Below are positions 44,730 to 53,306 of a DNA stretch of 55,128 bases, in pieces. Source of the DNA: Bacteroidaceae bacterium (GTDB taxonomy: Bacteria > Bacteroidota > Bacteroidia > Bacteroidales > Bacteroidaceae); contig JAFXZK010000120.1 of assembly GCA_017541265.1 (NCBI GenBank), forward strand, positions 1 to 55,128, written 5' to 3'. The position numbers and the translations under genes were made by a program. Every line of letters begins with the position of its first letter. The stretch's first letter is position 1. The notes below the pieces were generated by a model that was given only the letters and a program-made list of their open reading frames with translations, was not told the DNA's origin and did not search any database.

Positions 44730-45266
44730 TCAGAACCTCCATCCGACCTTTGCATAGTGGGCGATGCCATACCTTCCCTTGTCAATCTCTGCGGTGCTGT
44801 ACTCCAAGTCATAACCCACGAAAAGGCGTTCCAGACATTGGATGCCGACGCCCCAGGACACGGCGAAACCATGTCCGGCTCTCGCTGTGATTGGCAGGAT
44901 AGCGGTGGTGATGATGCCGCAGTCATAGCCCATTGCCAGACTGGTGAACGCACGCATTTTGCCGTCCATCCAGCGCGGGGAGAAGCCTCGGAAGCCTGTC
45001 TTGACACCCACGGAAACGATGTCGATGTTGAAGGGGCCGCCGAAGTCGATGCTCAGGATGTCCCATGCAAAGTACTCATGCATTTCCTTTTCCAAGACGA
45101 GGTTCATGCCGAAGCCGCCTCTGGAATAGTGATACTTGCCCAACTTGGTCTCGAGCATCACGTGAAAACGAGGGTCGTAGTTCTTCGCTGCAGCCTCGGT
45201 TTGGGCATTAGCACCGAGGCAGACCATTGCTGCACATGCGGAAAGGAGTAACTTGACGAAATTCAT
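44730..45266 (-). CDS. Small outer-membrane beta-barrel-like protein, downstream paralogue (178 aa)
   Basis: The protein has a signal peptide (about 1-21, CLGANA-QTE), alternating beta strands with Gly and aromatic residues, and ends in the aromatic GWRF, as outer-membrane barrels do. It aligns along its length with the next protein upstream: YDPRFHVMLETK / YDPACHFMAETK, YFAWDILSIDF / YLAWDILSFDF, FVGYDLEYSTA / FIGYDLEYCTQ, HYAKVGWRF / HYAKIAWRF. It lacks that protein's Thr-rich linker. A terminator lies only about 8 bases upstream of its start, so it is probably expressed by readthrough at a lower level. Function unknown. Confidence 0.75.
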   Translation of the reverse strand: MNFVKLLLSACAAMVCLGANAQTEAAAKNYDPRFHVMLETKLGKYHYSRGGFGMNLVLEKEMHEYFAWDILSIDFGGPFNIDIVSVGVKTGFRGFSPRWMDGKMRAFTSLAMGYDCGIITTAILPITARAGHGFAVSWGVGIQCLERLFVGYDLEYSTAEIDKGRYGIAHYAKVGWRF

Positions 45267-45273
45267 AGGCTAA

Positions 45274-45302
45274 TAAAAAGGGCACTCCAAGACGAAGTGC
45301 CC
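45274..45302 (-). terminator. Intrinsic terminator (attenuator) between the two barrel paralogues
   Basis: On the minus strand GGGCACT and AGTGCCC form a stem followed by TTTTTATT. It closes the upstream gene and sits immediately before the start of the downstream gene. Confidence 0.8.
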
Positions 45303-45323
45303 TTATAGGATATAGGTGAACTT

Positions 45324-46052
45324 TTAGAATCTCCAGGCGATTTTGGCATAGTGGGAAGTGCTCTTGAACTGTGTGCAGTACTCCAGGTCGTAGCCAATGA
45401 AAGCATTCTCAAAGGCCTGAATGCCGATGCCCCATGTCAGACCGAAGCCGTGCTTCTTGAATGTTTCTTTTCCCAAGGGTCCCATATCAACTTTGACGAG
45501 GGCAAAGTCCCAGCCCATGGCCATGCTCATGTAGGCGCGAAGCTTGTCGTTGGCGAAGCGGGGAGAGAAAGCGCGAACGCCAGTCTTCAAGCCGAGAGTC
45601 AGGGCATTCTCGCTGAAGGCGTGGGCGAAGTCGAAGCTGAGGATGTCCCACGCCAGATACTGGTGGAATTCCTTTTCAGCAAGGAGGTTTGCGCCGAAGC
45701 CACCGGTTCCGTAGAAGCCGCCAATCTTGGTCTCTGCCATGAAGTGGCAAGCGGGGTCGTAGTCACCGCTACCGCCGAAGAGGTTTGAGCTGGAAGATGT
45801 CTTGGCGGGCTTGCTGCTGCTGGCTGTCGTGGTAGTGGTCGCCCTTGTCGATGTGGTAGTTGTAGTGGCAGGCTTTGCTGTCGTGGTTGTTGTGGTTGTC
45901 TTCTTTGCGGGAGCAGATGTTGTGGTTGTGGTCTTTGCGGGAGCAGATGTTGTGGTTGTTGTCTTGGACTTTGCTGTCGTCTTAGACTGGGCACTTGCGT
46001 TCATGGCAACTGCCATTGCGCAAACAGTAAGGAACAATTTGAAATACTTCAT
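45324..46052 (-). CDS. Outer-membrane beta-barrel-like protein with Thr/Ala/Pro/Lys-rich linker (242 aa)
   Basis: A signal peptide (1-21, AMNASA-QSK) is followed by about 65 residues rich in Thr, Ser, Ala, Pro and Lys, including TTTTTSAPAK repeats. A barrel-like domain of about 150 residues follows, ending in AKIAWRF. The linker has two exact copies of a 30-base unit (about 45902-45961 on the plus strand), so its length may vary among strains. Thr-rich stretches in this phylum often carry O-glycans; that is an inference here. It has its own -7 element at 46087-46094. Confidence 0.78.
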   Translation of the reverse strand: MKYFKLFLTVCAMAVAMNASAQSKTTAKSKTTTTTSAPAKTTTTTSAPAKKTTTTTTTAKPATTTTTSTRATTTTTASSSKPAKTSSSSNLFGGSGDYDPACHFMAETKIGGFYGTGGFGANLLAEKEFHQYLAWDILSFDFAHAFSENALTLGLKTGVRAFSPRFANDKLRAYMSMAMGWDFALVKVDMGPLGKETFKKHGFGLTWGIGIQAFENAFIGYDLEYCTQFKSTSHYAKIAWRF

Positions 46053-46086
46053 AACAATAATTAATTAAATTAGGTTAATGATGGAA

Positions 46087-46094
46087 CAAAGGTA
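46087..46094 (-). promoter_or_regulatory. -7 promoter element of the Thr-linker barrel gene
   Basis: TACCTTTG on the minus strand, 34 bases upstream of the start. Confidence 0.6.
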
Positions 46095-46196
46095 AGAGTT
46101 TTTAACAAATCGTGCAAGGAAATAGGGTAAAATATGCAAGAATACCGCAATTATTCTTGATTTGTTGATTTGTTAGTTTGTAAGTTCATTAATTTG

Positions 46197-47717
46197 TTAG
46201 TTCATCGGTGCCTGTTTGCGCCGGTACAGACGATAGGTGACGGACTCCTGTTCCGGTGTGTAGAAGCTCTCAATGAACGTCCTTGTATATCCCAGCGTCC
46301 AAAGGAACTGCAACGGGTGCAGGAGGAATTCGACGCGTCGCGGGTTCACCGTCTCGCACACGAGGTCGTAGCCGTGCTTCAGGTCTGGGTGGAACGTGCC
46401 GTAGCATATCGGCTCTTCCGTCTTCATTACGAGGTACTTTGCCTGGCGCGACTCCAGGTAGGCCGTCTGCTCTGTGACAAGCTCTTCAACGTATGCGTTG
46501 GGCGTGACGAAGTACTTGATGGGTGGCAGGCAGTCGGTGAGGGTGTAGATGCCTGTGTCGTACGACCTGATTGTCAGCACCTGCTTCTCCGGGTCTTTGT
46601 CGGCGTTCACGATTTCTGCCAGAGGGAGGACAGCCTTTGGGAAGCAGTTGGAGAGAAGCGTCATGAGGTTGTAGTTTGTGCAGACGGCAAATGCTGTTAG
46701 CACGGTGGCGCATGCGGCGATGGCTGACCGCGACCGGACGCGCCGGACGAAGTATATCACAAGCGGCAAGAAGACATAGAGGATGAGAAAGTAGTAAATG
46801 AAGACACGGAAGAGGACGAACGTCAACAGCTGCGCACCCCAGCAGGCCGCCACCGCCAGCTTCACGTCGCGCGACATGCGCCAGGGCAGCACGGCACCCG
46901 TCAGCAAAGCCCAGCCAGCCCACTTCAGCGGTGCGAACCACCAGGTGGCATACACACCCGTGTTCCCCGCATCGACGTACCTGAAGAGGTTGAAGTGGAA
47001 ATAGGAATAGTAAAGGTCCTGCATGTTGCCATGTACGACAAAATACATCAGCACGCAGGCTGTGACACCTGCTACACCAGCTACAACCCATGCCAGGCAG
47101 CGCAGCAGAAGAGTTGTCTCTTTGCGACGCCAAGCCAGGATGAGCAGGGCGGTCAGCGCTCCCACGCACAGGGCAAGTAGCGTGAACTTCGTCCAGAAGA
47201 CGGCTCCCATGCCCGCGCCAAGGAGGGCGGCTTCCCATGCCTTGGGCAGCTCACCAAGCTTCGCATATCGCAGCGTCTTGTAAAGGACGAAAAGCAGAAC
47301 GGGCAGTGTCAGCTCCTCGGCGGTGTCTCCAAAGAACATGAAGTCGCATGTGTAGGTCAACACGCCCGCCATGCAAGTCGCAAGCAGGCTGATGCCATGC
47401 CCCGCAAACAGGCGCATTAGCCTGTAGGAGGCAGAGAGGAACCCGAAGCAGCAGAGTATCTCAAGTAGATAAATGCCGAAGAACGTCCTTGAAGACAATG
47501 CCGCGGCCCATTCATGCAGAAAGAAGATGACGGGACCTTTCTGGTCGTGGATTTCCGTGTAAAGCAGCTTGCCGGAGAGCATGCTCTTGCCGATTGCCAT
47601 AAACCAGTTGGCGTCGTCGTGCGGCTGCAACGGATAAATCCACGAGCAGCAGCTGAACAGTGTGATGAGCAGGGCTGCCAGCAGGAGCAGCGGCAGTGTC
47701 GTCTTACAGCCTTTCAT
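46197..47717 (-). CDS. GT-C-like polytopic membrane protein (probable glycosyltransferase)
   Basis: This 506-residue protein has about 11 membrane segments and, after the first, the extracytoplasmic QPHDDANWFMAIGKSMLSGK with an Asp-Asp pair, typical of GT-C enzymes that use polyprenyl-phosphate sugars. HDQKGPVIFFLHEWAA next resembles GT39-like proteins. A soluble C-terminal domain (about 370-500) follows. Its start overlaps the end of a GT2 gene by 14 bases, so the two are translationally coupled. The GT2 would make the lipid-linked sugar and this protein would transfer it. Acceptor unknown. Confidence 0.75.
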   Translation of the reverse strand: MKGCKTTLPLLLLAALLITLFSCCSWIYPLQPHDDANWFMAIGKSMLSGKLLYTEIHDQKGPVIFFLHEWAAALSSRTFFGIYLLEILCCFGFLSASYRLMRLFAGHGISLLATCMAGVLTYTCDFMFFGDTAEELTLPVLLFVLYKTLRYAKLGELPKAWEAALLGAGMGAVFWTKFTLLALCVGALTALLILAWRRKETTLLLRCLAWVVAGVAGVTACVLMYFVVHGNMQDLYYSYFHFNLFRYVDAGNTGVYATWWFAPLKWAGWALLTGAVLPWRMSRDVKLAVAACWGAQLLTFVLFRVFIYYFLILYVFLPLVIYFVRRVRSRSAIAACATVLTAFAVCTNYNLMTLLSNCFPKAVLPLAEIVNADKDPEKQVLTIRSYDTGIYTLTDCLPPIKYFVTPNAYVEELVTEQTAYLESRQAKYLVMKTEEPICYGTFHPDLKHGYDLVCETVNPRRVEFLLHPLQFLWTLGYTRTFIESFYTPEQESVTYRLYRRKQAPMN

Positions 47718-48654
47718 CTTTTATATTATAGCGCGGACGGCGCTTGACCTCCATGTATATCTTGCCGATATACTCGCCTACGGTGCCCAGGCCGATGAGC
47801 ACACAGCCACTGCAGAACCAGATGGACAGGATGAGCGACGACCAACCCGTGATGGCTTTCTGCTGGATGATGCAGACGATAACCCACACCAGGATGCCGA
47901 GGGCAATCAGTAGGAACAGGATGCCCAGCCAGAACACCATGTGGACGAGGCTCATGGAGAAACTCGTGATGCCGTCGAAGGCAAAGCTCAGCATCTTGGT
48001 CAGCGGGTATTTGCTCTCGCCTGCCTGACGCTCCTTACGGGCATACTCCACCTTTGCCGTGTTGTATCCCAGCAAGGGAACCAGTCCGCGCAGGAAGAGG
48101 TTCCGCTCTTCGTAGCAAAGCAAAGCCTCCACGGCGCGGCGCGACATGAGCCGGTAGTCGGCGTGGTTATAGACGGTCTTCACGCCCAATCGCGACATCA
48201 GGCGGTAGAAGGTCTGCGCTGTGGTGCGCTTGAACCATGTGTCGGTAGCGCGAGAACTGCGCACGCCATACACGATGTCGTTGCCCTCGCCTGCCAGACG
48301 CACCATGTCCGCGATGACCGTCTCGTCGTCCTGTAAGTCCGCGTCGATGGTCACGGTGAGGTCGGCAAAGCGGATGGCTGTCGAGAGGCCTGCTATCAAG
48401 GCATTCTGGTGACCGCTGTTGTGTGCAAGGTTGACGCCTGCTATGCGCCTGTCCCCGGCGTGCAGCCGTTCTATGATGTCCCATGTGGCATCGGCGCTTC
48501 CGTCGTTGACATAGAGAATCCTGCTGTCAGGGCTGACAGCCTCCTGCAAGTTTTCAAGTACGGCAAGCAGGTGCCGTGTGGTCTGTTCCAGTACCGCAGC
48601 TTCGTTGTAGCATGGCACGACGATAGCCAGACAAGGCTTTTTTCCGGTTTCCAT
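47704..48654 (-). CDS. GT2 glycosyltransferase, GtrB/DPM1-like
   Basis: This 316-residue protein probably makes a polyprenyl-phosphate-linked sugar on the cytosolic face. It has LAIVVPCYNEA (residues about 8-18), YVNDGSADAT, NSGHQNALIAGL and the DXD-type TIDADLQDDE near residue 97. Two C-terminal membrane segments (about 230-290) match GtrB-type enzymes. Start METGKK at 48654 is chosen; a longer frame from 48747 would include the promoter at 48682-48689. It is followed by the GT-C-like gene with overlap. Confidence 0.9.
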   Translation of the reverse strand: METGKKPCLAIVVPCYNEAAVLEQTTRHLLAVLENLQEAVSPDSRILYVNDGSADATWDIIERLHAGDRRIAGVNLAHNSGHQNALIAGLSTAIRFADLTVTIDADLQDDETVIADMVRLAGEGNDIVYGVRSSRATDTWFKRTTAQTFYRLMSRLGVKTVYNHADYRLMSRRAVEALLCYEERNLFLRGLVPLLGYNTAKVEYARKERQAGESKYPLTKMLSFAFDGITSFSMSLVHMVFWLGILFLLIALGILVWVIVCIIQQKAITGWSSLILSIWFCSGCVLIGLGTVGEYIGKIYMEVKRRPRYNIKDERL

Positions 48655-48681
48655 ATCTTTTCCTGTTCTGTCTCTTGTGTG

Positions 48682-48689
48682 CAAAAGTA
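48682..48689 (-). promoter_or_regulatory. Candidate -7 element of the glycosyltransferase pair
   Basis: TACTTTTG on the minus strand matches TAnnTTTG, 27 bases upstream of the start codon. Confidence 0.5.
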
Positions 48690-48745
48690 GAACAAAAAAA
48701 CCGAACTGCCAAGCATTTTGATGAAAAATGTGTTTACATGGTCTC

Positions 48746-48833
48746 AAAAGTCCCTGTACTTATCGTCAAAAGTCCCTGCACTTTTTGTCATAAGTCCGTG
48801 TACTTATTGCCATAAGTCCACGCACTTTTTGCA
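48746..48833. repeat. 22-bp dyad array, family A, locus A3 (4 units)
   Basis: Units start at 48746, 48768, 48790 and 48812, exactly 22 bases each with the AAGNNC-NN-GNNCTT core (AAGTCC-CT-GTACTT, AAGTCC-CT-GCACTT, AAGTCC-GT-GTACTT, AAGTCC-AC-GCACTT). The last ends in a T-run. It is the only family A array in a divergent spacer, between the glycosyltransferase and efflux operons. Confidence 0.9.
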
Positions 48834-48883
48834 GAATGACAAAAAAAAGCTGCTTTCCGGTGCTTTAATTCATGAAAAATGTT

Positions 48884-48891
48884 TATCTTTG
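48884..48891 (+). promoter_or_regulatory. -7 promoter element of the efflux operon
   Basis: TATCTTTG, 27 bases upstream of the adaptor start and about 50 bases after array A3. Confidence 0.7.
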
Positions 48892-48917
48892 CAAGTCGAA
48901 AAACAACAATTTACAAC

Positions 48918-50018
48918 ATGAAAAGCAATACTATGACCAGATGTCTGGTGCTCGGCGCGGTGCTCGGTTTGACATCGTGCGGGATAGACATGCCCGAGGA
49001 AGTGAAGACATCGTATGAGACGATGACAGTGAAGAAACAGGACATCACAGTGCCGATTAAATTCAGCGCCAAGCTGAAGGGACAGACCGACGTGACCATC
49101 ACGCCGCAGGTGAGCGGTCAGTTGATGCAGATCTGTGTGACCGAAGGCCAACAGGTGAAGAAGGGGCAAACGCTGTTTGTCATCGACTCGCGTAATGCTC
49201 AACTCGACCTTGAAGCAGCACAGGCGAACTTGGAGGCTGCGATTGCCTCAGAAAGCAGCGCCAAGCTGGAGTATGAGTCGAACAAGAACTTGTACGAAAA
49301 GAAGATTGTGAGCAAGTACATGCTCGACAATTCGGAGAACTCCTACAAACAGGCTCAGGCATCGGTGACACAGGCCAGAGCATCGGTGAACCGTGCCAAG
49401 GTGAACCTCGGCTTCTGCACCATCACGGCACCGGTGGCGGGCAGTATTGGCGAGATTCCCGTGCGCACAGGCGACCAAGTGTCTCCCTCTTCGTACTTGA
49501 CCATCGTCAGTGGCAACCAACAGATGAACGCAGAGTTCTCGATTGCGGAATCCATCTTGGAAGAAGCCATTGCCCAAGGCGTCAGCCCGAAGGCCGAGGA
49601 AGCCATGAAGCTATTCCCCGACGTGACTTTTGTAATGAAGAATGGTACGGAGTATCAGCACAAAGGCCGCATCACGAGCTTTACTGGCGTGGTGAACGCC
49701 ACGACGGGTACTATCGCCTGCAAAGCCACATTCCCCAATCCCGACGGTCAGCTCTATTCGGGCATTCAGGGTACGGTGGTGATTCCTGTCGATGAGGAGG
49801 ACGTAATCGTCATTCCTCAGGTGGCTGTGGTGAAGCTGCAGAGCAGGCAGCAGGTATATAAGGTGCAGCCTGACAGCACGGCAACGGCCATCGAAGTAAC
49901 AACGGAGGACGCTGGCAACGGTCAGGACTTCATCGTGAGAAGCGGCTTGAATGTTGGCGACAAGATTGTAACCGTGGGCGCCAACAATGTGCAGGAGGGA
50001 GAACAGGTTCTGTTCTGA
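48918..50018 (+). CDS. RND efflux periplasmic adaptor (HlyD/AcrA family) lipoprotein
   Basis: This membrane-fusion protein of 366 residues links the RND pump to the outer-membrane factor. It has a lipoprotein signal with a lipobox (LGLTSC), a lipoyl-like half (VSGQLMQICVTEGQQVKKGQ, with the partner NLGFCTITAPVAGSIGEIPV), a coiled-coil hairpin between them (about 95-155), and beta-barrel and proximal domains after. Start MKSNTMTRC at 48918 follows the promoter; the upstream ATG at 48879 precedes it. It is first in the three-gene operon. Substrate cannot be told. Confidence 0.93.
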   Translation: MKSNTMTRCLVLGAVLGLTSCGIDMPEEVKTSYETMTVKKQDITVPIKFSAKLKGQTDVTITPQVSGQLMQICVTEGQQVKKGQTLFVIDSRNAQLDLEAAQANLEAAIASESSAKLEYESNKNLYEKKIVSKYMLDNSENSYKQAQASVTQARASVNRAKVNLGFCTITAPVAGSIGEIPVRTGDQVSPSSYLTIVSGNQQMNAEFSIAESILEEAIAQGVSPKAEEAMKLFPDVTFVMKNGTEYQHKGRITSFTGVVNATTGTIACKATFPNPDGQLYSGIQGTVVIPVDEEDVIVIPQVAVVKLQSRQQVYKVQPDSTATAIEVTTEDAGNGQDFIVRSGLNVGDKIVTVGANNVQEGEQVLF

Positions 50019-50021
50019 TTT

Positions 50022-50066
50022 TCGGAATGACGTTATGACGTACAACGTAATAACGGGATAACGACT
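50022..50066. repeat. ACGTTAT-type repeat upstream of the RND pump gene
   Basis: Short words GACGTTATGACG, AACGTAATAACG and GGATAACGAC repeat with near 9-base spacing between adaptor stop and pump start. The sequence is largely the reverse complement of the repeat after the pump gene (53251-53293). Confidence 0.55.
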
Positions 50067-50079
50067 GAAAGAAAGGATT

Positions 50080-53000
50080 ATGAAAGGAAACATTTTCATT
50101 GATAAATATGTGATGGCGTGTGCCATCTCAATCGTGATTACTCTGGTGGGCTTCATCTGCATGAGCACACTGCCCATCGAACAGTATCCGAACATTGCAC
50201 CGCCGCAGGTGAGCGTCACGACCACTTACACCGGTGCCGACCCATCCACGATTATGAAGTCGGTCATCCAGCCTTTGGAAGAGAGCATCAACGGCGTGGA
50301 CGGCATGATGTACATGAGCTCGAAAGCCACATCAACGGGCAACGTGAGCATCGAAGTCTTTTTCAAGCAGGGCACAGACCCTGATATGGCGACGGTGAAC
50401 GTGCAGAACCGCGTGGCGAAAGCCCAATCGCAGTTGCCATCCGACGTGACGAAAGTGGGCATCTCGGTGTCTAAGCAGCAGAACAATATCCTGCGCATCC
50501 TCGCTGTGAGGAGCGTTGACGGCAAGTACGACGACGACTTTATCTCGAACTACATCAACATCAACATCAAGCCCCGTGTGCAGCGTATCAACGGCGTGGG
50601 CGAAGTGATGGCACTGGGCAACACCTACGCCCTGCGCGTCTGGATGAAACCCGACGTGATGGCGCAGTACGGCTTGGAGCCGGATGACGTGGCCAACGCC
50701 ATCAGCGGCCAGAGTTTCGTCTCTGCCACAGGTTCCTTCGGTGAGCAGTCGAAGAACAAGTACCAGTACTCGATGGAGTATAAGGGCACGCTGAAGAGTG
50801 TCGAGGAGTTCAAGGACATTGTCCTCAAGACGAGCGACGGCGGCCACTTGCTCTACCTGCGCGACGTGGCCGATGTGGAGATTGGTGCCCAGAGCTACAG
50901 TTTCATTTCAAACATCAACGGTTGCCCAGGCGCACTGATGATGGTATTCCAGGCACCAGGTGCCAACGCTACGGAGGTGAACGCCCGCATCACCAAGATG
51001 TGTGAAGAGGTAGAGCCGACTTTGCCTGCTGGATTGGAGTTCGTCACCATGATGACCAGCGACGACTTCCTCTTCGCGGCCATCCACAACGTGGTCGAGA
51101 CGCTTATCATCGCCATCATCCTTGTGGTTTTGGTTGTGTTCTTCTTCCTCCAGAACTTCAAGGCGACCGTCATACCTTCCATTTCGATTGTCGTGTCGTT
51201 GATGGGAACATTTGCCGTTGTCACGCTGTCAGGCTTCTCGCTAAACATCCTGACACTCTTCGCCCTCGTGCTGGCTATTGGTACGGTCGTCGATGATGCC
51301 ATTGTGGTGGTCGAGGCTGTTATGGCGAAGCTGGAGAACGGTGTCAGCGACCCACGCCAAGCCACCCGTGAGGCGATGAGCGAGGTGTCGGTAGCCGTCG
51401 TCTCATGTACTTTAGTGTTTATGGCTGTGTTCATCCCCGTGACCTTCATGGGCGGCACGTCGGGCACGTTCTTCACACAGTTCGGTGTCACGATTGCCTC
51501 CAGTGTCGGTCTGTCCTGCGTGTCAGCCCTGACGCTCTGCCCGGCGCTTTGTGCCATCATGCTGAAGATGGAGGAAGGTGGGGAGAGCAAGTCGCTGACC
51601 TACTACACGAAGAAAGCCTACGATGCAAGCTACAACGCAATCCTCAGCAAATATGCAAAGTCCGTTCAGAAGTTCATCAAGCGCCCCGTGCTGTCATGGG
51701 GCTTGTTGGCTGCCGCTGCCGTCCTGCTGGTGTTCTTTATGAAGAACCTGCCTTCTGGCCTTGTGCCGCAAGAGGACCAGGGATGCTTCCTTGTTGAAGT
51801 CTGTGCGCCGGAGGGCTTCACGCTGCAACAGACCAACGAGTTAGTAAAACAAGTGGAGGAGAAGGTGAAGGAGATTCCTGAGTTGGAGAGCTACGCTTCG
51901 TGTAGCGGCTATGGCTTGATTTCGGGCTATGGCTCCAGCTATGCTATGCTTGTTGTCCGCCTGAAGAACTGGGACGACCGTTCTGGCATGTACCACTATG
52001 TCGATTTGGTCATGGGCCGCTTCTACATGGCATGTAAGAGCATCAAGAATGCAACGGTGTTCCCTTTCCAGATGCCTCAGATACCTGGCTATGGCACGAG
52101 CAACGACGTGAGCCTTGTTGTCCAGGACCCCACCGACGGCAATCTGTCGGAGTTTGCCCAGCAGACGGATCATTTCTTGGCCAAGCTGACAGAGCGTCCG
52201 GAAATCAGTTCGGCGATGTCCACTTATTCGGAGCGTTTCCCGAAGTATCAGGTTGATGTCGATGCTGCCCAATGCGACCGTGCCGGCGTTTCGCCCAGAG
52301 CTGTGCTCAGCACACTTGGCGCTTATTGCAGCGGTAGCTACATCGGAAACTTCAACCAGTTCGGCAAAGTCTATTATATTATGATTGCCGGCACGCCCGA
52401 AAGCCGCCTCGACCCCTCGTCGCTGCAGAACATCTTTGTGAAGGTGGCTGGCGGCAAGATGGCGCCTCTCTCCGAGTTCGTCACGCTGAAGGAGATTGTG
52501 GGTCCGTCGAACATCCAGCACTTCAACCTGTACCAGAGTATCACCTGTAGCGTCACGGCTGCCAGCGGCTGCAGCGAAGGCGAAGCTCAGCAGGCTATTG
52601 CCGAGGTGTTCAAACAGGAGATGCCCGCCTCTGCCACTTACGAGTACAGCGGCATGTCGCGAGAGGTCGCTGAGGCAGCAGGTTCCAACACCACCTCTAT
52701 TATATATATAATATGTGTCATCCTCATCTACCTCATACTTGGCTCGCTCTACAACTCATGGTTCACACCGTTTGCCGTGCTGCTGAGCGTACCGTTCGGG
52801 CTGATGGGTGCTTTCATCATGGCCTACGTCTGCTCGAAGTATGGCCTGCCCGGTTCGGACAACAACATCTACTTGCAGACGGGTGTCATCATGCTGATTG
52901 GCCTCTTGGCAAAGACAGCCATCCTCATCACAGAGTTTGCTTCTGAGCGTCGCGCCCAGGGCATGAGTATCGTTGATGCCGCCTTCGAGGCTTGCAAGGA

Positions 53001-53232
53001 GCGTCTGCGTCCCATCCTGATGACAGTCGTGACGATGATAGCAGGTATGATACCTCTGATTATCGAGGGCGGTGCTGGAGCCAATGGCAACCGTGCCCTT
53101 GCAATGGGTGTGGTAGGCGGTATGACCGTCGGCACTATTGCCCTGCTCTTCGTCGTGCCAGCCTTCTTCATCGTCTTCCAGAAGTTGCACGAAAAGTTCC
53201 AAGGGACTGCAAAGGCAGAGATTAAGGATTAG
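50080..53232 (+). CDS. RND multidrug efflux permease (HAE1 / AcrB-like)
   Basis: This inner-membrane, proton-driven pump of 1050 residues matches the usual AcrB length. It starts with the typical MKGNIFIDKYVMACAISIVI, then PIEQYPNIAPPQVSV. Transmembrane segment 4 carries the proton-relay pair in GTVVDDAIVVVEAV (about residues 403-416). Residues about 870-1040 contain the last five membrane segments (LLAKTAILITEFASERRAQG). It forms a trimer and connects with the adaptor before and the outer-membrane factor after. No regulator gene is adjacent. Confidence 0.96.
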   Translation: MKGNIFIDKYVMACAISIVITLVGFICMSTLPIEQYPNIAPPQVSVTTTYTGADPSTIMKSVIQPLEESINGVDGMMYMSSKATSTGNVSIEVFFKQGTDPDMATVNVQNRVAKAQSQLPSDVTKVGISVSKQQNNILRILAVRSVDGKYDDDFISNYININIKPRVQRINGVGEVMALGNTYALRVWMKPDVMAQYGLEPDDVANAISGQSFVSATGSFGEQSKNKYQYSMEYKGTLKSVEEFKDIVLKTSDGGHLLYLRDVADVEIGAQSYSFISNINGCPGALMMVFQAPGANATEVNARITKMCEEVEPTLPAGLEFVTMMTSDDFLFAAIHNVVETLIIAIILVVLVVFFFLQNFKATVIPSISIVVSLMGTFAVVTLSGFSLNILTLFALVLAIGTVVDDAIVVVEAVMAKLENGVSDPRQATREAMSEVSVAVVSCTLVFMAVFIPVTFMGGTSGTFFTQFGVTIASSVGLSCVSALTLCPALCAIMLKMEEGGESKSLTYYTKKAYDASYNAILSKYAKSVQKFIKRPVLSWGLLAAAAVLLVFFMKNLPSGLVPQEDQGCFLVEVCAPEGFTLQQTNELVKQVEEKVKEIPELESYASCSGYGLISGYGSSYAMLVVRLKNWDDRSGMYHYVDLVMGRFYMACKSIKNATVFPFQMPQIPGYGTSNDVSLVVQDPTDGNLSEFAQQTDHFLAKLTERPEISSAMSTYSERFPKYQVDVDAAQCDRAGVSPRAVLSTLGAYCSGSYIGNFNQFGKVYYIMIAGTPESRLDPSSLQNIFVKVAGGKMAPLSEFVTLKEIVGPSNIQHFNLYQSITCSVTAASGCSEGEAQQAIAEVFKQEMPASATYEYSGMSREVAEAAGSNTTSIIYIICVILIYLILGSLYNSWFTPFAVLLSVPFGLMGAFIMAYVCSKYGLPGSDNNIYLQTGVIMLIGLLAKTAILITEFASERRAQGMSIVDAAFEACKERLRPILMTVVTMIAGMIPLIIEGGAGANGNRALAMGVVGGMTVGTIALLFVVPAFFIVFQKLHEKFQGTAKAEIKD

Positions 53233-53250
53233 AGATTAACGAATAAAGTT

Positions 53251-53300
53251 CGTTATCACATCATCTCGTTATTACGTTATCACGTCATTACGACATCAAT
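53251..53300. repeat. 9-bp-period ACGTTAT-type repeat downstream of the RND pump gene
   Basis: CGTTATCAC, ATCATCTCG, TTATTACGT, TATCACGTC and ATTACGACA follow at 9-base steps. CGTTATTACGTT is the exact complement of AACGTAATAACG before the pump gene. Confidence 0.6.
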
Positions 53301-53306
53301 AAATAA

